A stretch of 35,272 nt of DNA, taken from Rhodophyticola sp. GTDB lineage: Bacteria; Pseudomonadota; Alphaproteobacteria; Rhodobacterales; Rhodobacteraceae. The notes under the pieces are model-generated. The model did no database searches. It saw only the letters and a program-made list of their open reading frames with translations, and was not told the DNA's origin. The position numbers and the translations under genes are program-made. Below, piece after piece: positions 31,663 through 35,272 of this stretch (the stretch's first letter is position 1; every line of letters begins with the position of its first letter). The stretch lies in the NCBI GenBank assembly GCA_028279315.1, contig JANQNZ010000057.1, positions 1-35,272 on the forward strand, read 5' to 3'.

Positions 31663-33591
31663 CTAGCCTCGGTTCCCGCGCTCCAGATAGCTGCGCGCTT
31701 CTTCGGCGGTCTCAAACACATGAGGGGCGTTGTCGCGGGCCAATGTCTTGCCGAGTTTCAAACGCATGAAGGCTGAGTGGGAGTAGCGCGAGACCGTGCC
31801 GTAGAACCGGTCCTCCAGCTCGGCGACAAGCGCGGCATAGCTCTCCTCCACATCCTCATCGATCCGGGCGCCGTCATAGTTCACGATCACATCGACCCGT
31901 GATTTGAGCGGGGCGCAAAGGGCCTCGACCCGGGCGCCGATACGGGTAACATCGTCCTCGCTGCGGATGCGGAGTTTCTCGAAATTGATGAAGAGACGCG
32001 TGGCGTCTGCGTTCAGCGCAATCCGGTCTTCGAGGTCGAGATGCAGGAGATCGGTTTTTAGCTCCATCAGGTCATCGGTGAAGATGCGCGAGTCCATTTG
32101 GGCGACCTCTCCGATCACCGGGTGGAAGGCCATATGGGCCAAGATGTCAGTCTCCAGATCGACGCCCGGGGCCAATTCGGTTAGTCGGAGGCCGTCTGCG
32201 CAGAGATCGAAGACGCAGCGTTCGGTGACGTAGAGGATGGGTTTGCCCAAGGCGCGGGGGCCGGAGAAGGTGATTTGCTGCACCGTATCCTGGAATTTCC
32301 TGGCGCGGCCTTCCTGGGCGATGGTGAGTGCGCCGTCTGAGAGCGCGATATCCAGGCCACCCGCCGTGAAGGTCCCGGCAAAGACGACGCGGGCGGCGTT
32401 CTGGCTGATATTGATGAAGCCGCCCGCGCCCGCGAGCCGCGTGCCGAAGCGGGAGACGTTCACATTTCCAGCGGCATCCGCCTCGGCCATCCCAAGGACG
32501 GCCAGATCAAGCCCGCCGCCATCGTAGAAATCGAATTGCGCGTTTTGCGGGATGATCGCGTCGGTATTGGTGGCGGCGCCGAAATCGAGGCCTGAGGCGG
32601 GGCGGCCACCGACGACGCCGGGTTCAGCGGTGAGGGTTACATGATCCAGCAACCCCTCTTCCTCAGCCACGGCGGCGACACCTTCGGGCATCCCGATGCC
32701 AAGATTGACGACCCCGTTCACCGGCAGTTCGAAGGCTGCGCGCCTTGCGATGATCTTCCGCGCGTCAAGCGCCATGGGGGCCGATACCCCGGCGGGCGCC
32801 CGGAATTGCCCGGCGAAGAGGTGGGAGTAAGGCGTGGCGTAGGTTTGCATATGGTGCTCGGGCTCAGCGATCACGACCGCGTCGACCAAGGCGGCGGGCA
32901 GGATCACGTCGCGCGGGTTCAAAGCGCCGCGCGCCGCAATGCGTTCGACCTGGACGATGACCACGCCGCCGGAGTTTCGTGTGGCCATGGCTTGGGCGAG
33001 ATTGTCGATGACAAGGGCCTCCCGCTCCAGCGTCACGTTGCCCGCGGGGTCCGCTGTGGTGCCACGCAGAAGCGCCACTTGAATTGGGCGCGCGTGGTAG
33101 AACAGCTGCTCTCGGCCCGCGATCTCCATCAACTCCACGATGTCATCCGTGGTTTGCGGGTTGATCTTGCCGCCATCAAGGCGCGGATCGACGAAGGTGC
33201 CGAGGCCCACATGGGTGACAGTCCCCGGTTTGCCTGCGGCGATGTCGCGATACAGCTGGCTGATCACGCCTTGGGGCAGGTTATAGGCCTCGATCAACCC
33301 GTTGGTCGCCAATTGACCCACCTTGGGGATGAGGCCCCAATGCCCGCCGATCACACGCGCGAGCAGCCCCTCATGGCCAAGCCGGTTTAACCCCCGATCG
33401 GCGCCATCTCCCTGGCCTGCCGCGAAGAAAAGCGTGAGGTCGCGGGGGCCGCCCGTGTCGAGGAAGCGCGTCTCAAGCGCCGCAAGCAATTGATCGGGAA
33501 CGCCGATGCCGACGAAGCCTGAGGTGGTGACCGTGTCACCGTCACTGACCAGGGCCGCGGCTTCGGCGGCCGTGACGATTTTGTCCTTCAT
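31663..33591 (-). CDS. acyl-CoA:acetate/3-ketoacid CoA-transferase (YdiF/PCT type) with C-terminal extension
   Basis: The product is 642 residues; YdiF and propionate CoA-transferases are about 520-530. The first half has SGFVGIGVPDQLLAAL and GAxGxGD-like stretches. The second half has VNLGIGMPEGVAAVAEEEG, then LTAEPGVVGG, where Glu323 lies at the place of the catalytic Glu that forms the enzyme-CoA thioester, then SQNAARVVFAGTFTAGGLDI. It moves CoA between acyl-CoA and short-chain acids. Residues ~530-642 are an additional alpha/beta domain (TRLFINFEKLRIRSEDDV..., RVDVIVNYDG) that resembles STAS-like folds in pattern only. GGAGGAGAGGGAGG precedes the ATG. pcaC lies 60 bases upstream on the same strand, suggesting aromatic or beta-keto acid catabolism. 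Confidence 0.85.
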   Translation of the reverse strand: MKDKIVTAAEAAALVSDGDTVTTSGFVGIGVPDQLLAALETRFLDTGGPRDLTLFFAAGQGDGADRGLNRLGHEGLLARVIGGHWGLIPKVGQLATNGLIEAYNLPQGVISQLYRDIAAGKPGTVTHVGLGTFVDPRLDGGKINPQTTDDIVELMEIAGREQLFYHARPIQVALLRGTTADPAGNVTLEREALVIDNLAQAMATRNSGGVVIVQVERIAARGALNPRDVILPAALVDAVVIAEPEHHMQTYATPYSHLFAGQFRAPAGVSAPMALDARKIIARRAAFELPVNGVVNLGIGMPEGVAAVAEEEGLLDHVTLTAEPGVVGGRPASGLDFGAATNTDAIIPQNAQFDFYDGGGLDLAVLGMAEADAAGNVNVSRFGTRLAGAGGFINISQNAARVVFAGTFTAGGLDIALSDGALTIAQEGRARKFQDTVQQITFSGPRALGKPILYVTERCVFDLCADGLRLTELAPGVDLETDILAHMAFHPVIGEVAQMDSRIFTDDLMELKTDLLHLDLEDRIALNADATRLFINFEKLRIRSEDDVTRIGARVEALCAPLKSRVDVIVNYDGARIDEDVEESYAALVAELEDRFYGTVSRYSHSAFMRLKLGKTLARDNAPHVFETAEEARSYLERGNRG

Positions 33592-33651
33592 GGGTGCCCT
33601 CCCTCTCCTCCACCGGTCAGGCTAACACGCGGGAGGGGGGATCAGGCAATC

Positions 33652-34041
33652 TTAGGGCGCGTCGGGGCCTGAATTCATCCCGTCGAACACCTCTTTGGCG
33701 ATGCGGATTGCGCTGTTGGCGGCGGGGACACCGGCATAGATCGCGACATGGAGGAGCGCCTCGCGGATATCCGCCTCACTGGCGCCGGTATTGGCGGTTG
33801 CGCGGATATGCATCGCCAGTTCTTCGTCGTGGCCAAGGGCTGCCAGGATCGCGATGGTCACAATCGAGCGCTCCCGGTGCGGCCAATCGGGGCGGGACCA
33901 GAGATGGCCCCAGGCGGCCTCGGTGATCAGCTCTTGAAACGGGGCGTCGAAGGCGGTGCGGTTCGCCTCGGCCCGGTCCACATGGGCATTGCCCAGAACC
34001 GTGCGGCGCGTCGCCATTCCTTGTTCCCAACGATCGGTCAT
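33652..34041 (-). CDS. pcaC: 4-carboxymuconolactone decarboxylase
   Basis: The product is 129 residues from ATG 34041, with AAAGGG upstream; the longer track versions are shadows of the divergent amidase gene. The sequence is characteristic of PcaC: MTDRWEQGMATRRTVLGNAH, then FQELITEAAWGHLWSRP, RSIVTIAILAALGHDEELAMH and GASEADIREALLHVAIYAGVP. It converts gamma-carboxymuconolactone to beta-ketoadipate enol-lactone in the protocatechuate branch. The other pca genes are not in the window, though the next gene is a CoA-transferase that could act on a pathway acid. Confidence 0.88.
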   Translation of the reverse strand: MTDRWEQGMATRRTVLGNAHVDRAEANRTAFDAPFQELITEAAWGHLWSRPDWPHRERSIVTIAILAALGHDEELAMHIRATANTGASEADIREALLHVAIYAGVPAANSAIRIAKEVFDGMNSGPDAP

Positions 34042-34106
34042 ACTGGCCCTTTCCCTTGCCTTCGCGCAGACTGGCGGAAGTCGCAGCGCTTGGCCAGGGG
34101 GCGGGG

Positions 34107-34940
34107 ATGAGAACCAGTTTGCGGGTGGCGATGGGGCAGATGACCTCGGGCGACACCCATGAGTTGAATATCGCGACGCTGGACGAGATGGCGGCACGGG
34201 CGCGCGAGGCTGGGGCGGAGCTTCTGGCGCTTCCCGAAGTGGCCGGGCTGATGAATAGGAACGCGGCAGCGGCGCGGGAGATGGTGGTGGCGGCGGACAC
34301 GGACCCGTTTCTGGCGCGCGCGCGGGCGCTGTCGGCGGAACTGGGGCTGTGGATGCAGCCCGGGACCGTGCCGGTGACCGGTGCGGAGGGCAAGTTCCGC
34401 AACCACGGGGTGTTGATTGATGACACAGGCGCGGTGCGGGCGGGGTATGACAAGATCCACCTCTTCGATGTGGCGCTGGAGGGGCAGCGACCGATTGGCG
34501 AGTCGAAGCGGTTCGAGGCCGGGACCGAAGGGGTGGTGGTGGAGACACCTTGGGGGCGTTGGGGCCTCAGCATCTGTTATGATCTGCGGTTTCCGGGGCT
34601 TTACCGGGATTATGCACAAGCGGGCGCGGGGCTGATCTTCATCCCGTCGGCCTTTACTGTCCCCACCGGCCGCGCCCATTGGGAGGTCTTGCTGCGGGCG
34701 CGGGCGATTGAGACCGGGTCATTCATCATTGCGGCGGCGCAGGTGGGGCACCATGCGGATGGGCGCGAGACTTGGGGCCATTCGATGATTGTGGACCCTT
34801 GGGGCGAGGTGCTCTGCGATATGGGTGGAGAGGCGCCTGGCCTGGCGGTGGTCGATCTGGATTTGCGGAAGGTCGAGGCGGCGCGGGCGCAGATTCCGTC
34901 TTTGACCCATGATCGGGTGTATCGGCTGCGGGTGGTCTGA
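34107..34940 (+). CDS. nitrilase-superfamily amidase, deaminated-glutathione amidase (Nit) type
   Basis: The product is 277 residues from ATG 34107, preceded by AGGGGGCGGGG; the earlier ATG at 34056 adds 17 unsupported residues. The catalytic triad of carbon-nitrogen hydrolases is visible: Glu in LLALPEVAGL (about 44), Lys in YDKIHLFDV (about 115) and Cys in LSICYDLRFPGLYRDYA (about 155). The NHGVLIDDTG and ETWGHSMIVDPWG segments are typical of the NIT1/YbeM group, which hydrolyses deaminated glutathione as metabolite repair. It acts in the cytosol. It is divergent from pcaC across 65 bases. Two repeat fragments follow its stop. Confidence 0.88.
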   Translation: MRTSLRVAMGQMTSGDTHELNIATLDEMAARAREAGAELLALPEVAGLMNRNAAAAREMVVAADTDPFLARARALSAELGLWMQPGTVPVTGAEGKFRNHGVLIDDTGAVRAGYDKIHLFDVALEGQRPIGESKRFEAGTEGVVVETPWGRWGLSICYDLRFPGLYRDYAQAGAGLIFIPSAFTVPTGRAHWEVLLRARAIETGSFIIAAAQVGHHADGRETWGHSMIVDPWGEVLCDMGGEAPGLAVVDLDLRKVEAARAQIPSLTHDRVYRLRVV

Positions 34941-35002
34941 GCCCTCGCGTCGGTGGGGCGGACCTCGTCAAGCTCCGTTCCGGAGCCCTCCTCGGCCCGC
35001 AA

Positions 35003-35035
35003 TGCCTCCGGCGGGAGGTATTTGGGAAGCAAAGA
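35003..35035. repeat. half copy of the GCCTCCGGCGGG dispersed repeat
   Basis: TGCCTCCGGCGGGAGGTATTT, then GGGAAGCAAAGA, matches the left arm of the 31543-31617 element with a one-base insertion and a shorter GTATTT-AAG linker. The return arm is missing, so no long hairpin forms. It lies 62 bases after the amidase stop. Confidence 0.7.
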
Positions 35036-35056
35036 GGGAGGTGTGAGGACTGTCTG

Positions 35057-35100
35057 GGAAAGCCTCCAGTGGAGGTCTTCAGGCCTGAGCGGGCGGAGCC
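35057..35100. repeat. second copy of the AGT-loop hairpin and GGGCGGAGCC element
   Basis: GAAAGCCTCC-agt-GGAGGTCTTC is followed by AGGCCTGAGCGGGCGGAGCC. Compared with 7851-7890 the AGT loop and the GCGGGCGGAGCC-type tail are kept. The inner stem changes from GGTCC/GGACC to CCTCC/GGAGG with both sides altered, so pairing is preserved; one wobble and one mismatch weaken the outer stem. It lies between the convergent amidase and GST genes. Confidence 0.6.
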
Positions 35101-35120
35101 TCCGACGGGGGCGGCGCGAC

Positions 35121-35272
35121 TTATGACGCTACCGCCTCGGGCGTCGCGGCTGCGAAAGCCGGATGATCCGCGCAGGTCGCCTGGACGGCGCGGATGCGGG
35201 GGCAGTCGGTGTAGTCAGCGCCCCACCGGTCGGCATTGTAGAGTTGCGGGACCAGGCAGAGATCGGGCAGGC
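35121..35272 (-). CDS. maleylacetoacetate isomerase / GST-like protein, C-terminal part
   Basis: Only the last ~50 codons are in the window; the 5' end lies beyond 35272 and the ORF track does not list it. The minus strand reads LPDLCLVPQLYNADRWGADY, followed by TDCPRIRAVQATCADHPAFA and AATPEAVAS before TAA at 35121-35123. The (A)DLCLVPQLYNA...P.I......C...PAF.AA.P pattern is the C-terminal helix region of zeta-class glutathione transferases. They isomerise maleylacetoacetate to fumarylacetoacetate in tyrosine/homogentisate breakdown. With pcaC nearby this hints at aromatic catabolism genes continuing to the right. Confidence 0.75.
   Translation of the reverse strand, partial: LPDLCLVPQLYNADRWGADYTDCPRIRAVQATCADHPAFAAATPEAVAS

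Overview
The window looks like chromosome of an alphaproteobacterium of the Rhodobacteraceae (roseobacter/Rhodobacter type). The evidence is the GC-rich coding sequence, the FnrL-type boxes, the full seven-gene mrp operon, the divergent glpR / glpDK arrangement, an acs-adk pair, a DUF3726 plus Ldh-family gene pair, and intergenic repeats (GCCTCCGGCGGGAGTATTT-like and GGGCGGAGCC-like) that I recall from that group. No phage, transposase, CRISPR array, rRNA or tRNA was recognised. The taxonomy is inferred from gene content and was not checked by search.

Layout. 1-2545 (-): acs with an adenylate kinase just downstream, a pair that activates acetate and recycles the AMP formed. 3138-4142 (-): a double SnoaL-like protein, divergent from a carbohydrate ABC transporter (4351-7824, +) that has a binding protein and two permeases but no ATPase. 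8028-14358 (-): an accessory block consisting of an OxyR-like LysR gene, then a translationally coupled run of an M19-like protein, a 565-residue protein of unknown function, DUF3726 and an Ldh-family dehydrogenase, ending in a second LysR gene. This is the best candidate for an undescribed pathway. 14359-14766: a non-coding interval with one perfect and one near-perfect FNR box and a 12-bp-arm inverted repeat. 14767-16754: another OxyR-like LysR gene, divergent from a tandem universal stress protein. 16813-22568 (+): mrpABCDEFG, a multisubunit Na+/H+ antiporter. 22663-26733 (-): a metallophosphatase and a ybbP/ybbA-type ABC pair, with tesA divergent (26786-27433, +). 27483-31465: glpR divergent from glpD-glpK, with phased AACGAA repeats between them. 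31663-34041 (-): pcaC followed by a CoA-transferase with an extra C-terminal domain. 34107-34940 (+): a nitrilase-superfamily amidase. 35121-end (-): the 3' end of a maleylacetoacetate isomerase/GST gene.

The strongest structural theme is that all five convergent gene junctions in the window carry palindromic or repeat elements: 7833-7873, 22594-22657, 27439-27481, 31555-31617 and 35003-35100. They belong to several sequence families, and stem changes between two related copies are largely compensated, which suggests selection for a hairpin (bidirectional terminator or dispersed REP-like element). Most genes are ordinary central, transport or stress functions. Many starts are shared by short ATGA-type overlaps, so several blocks are probably operons.
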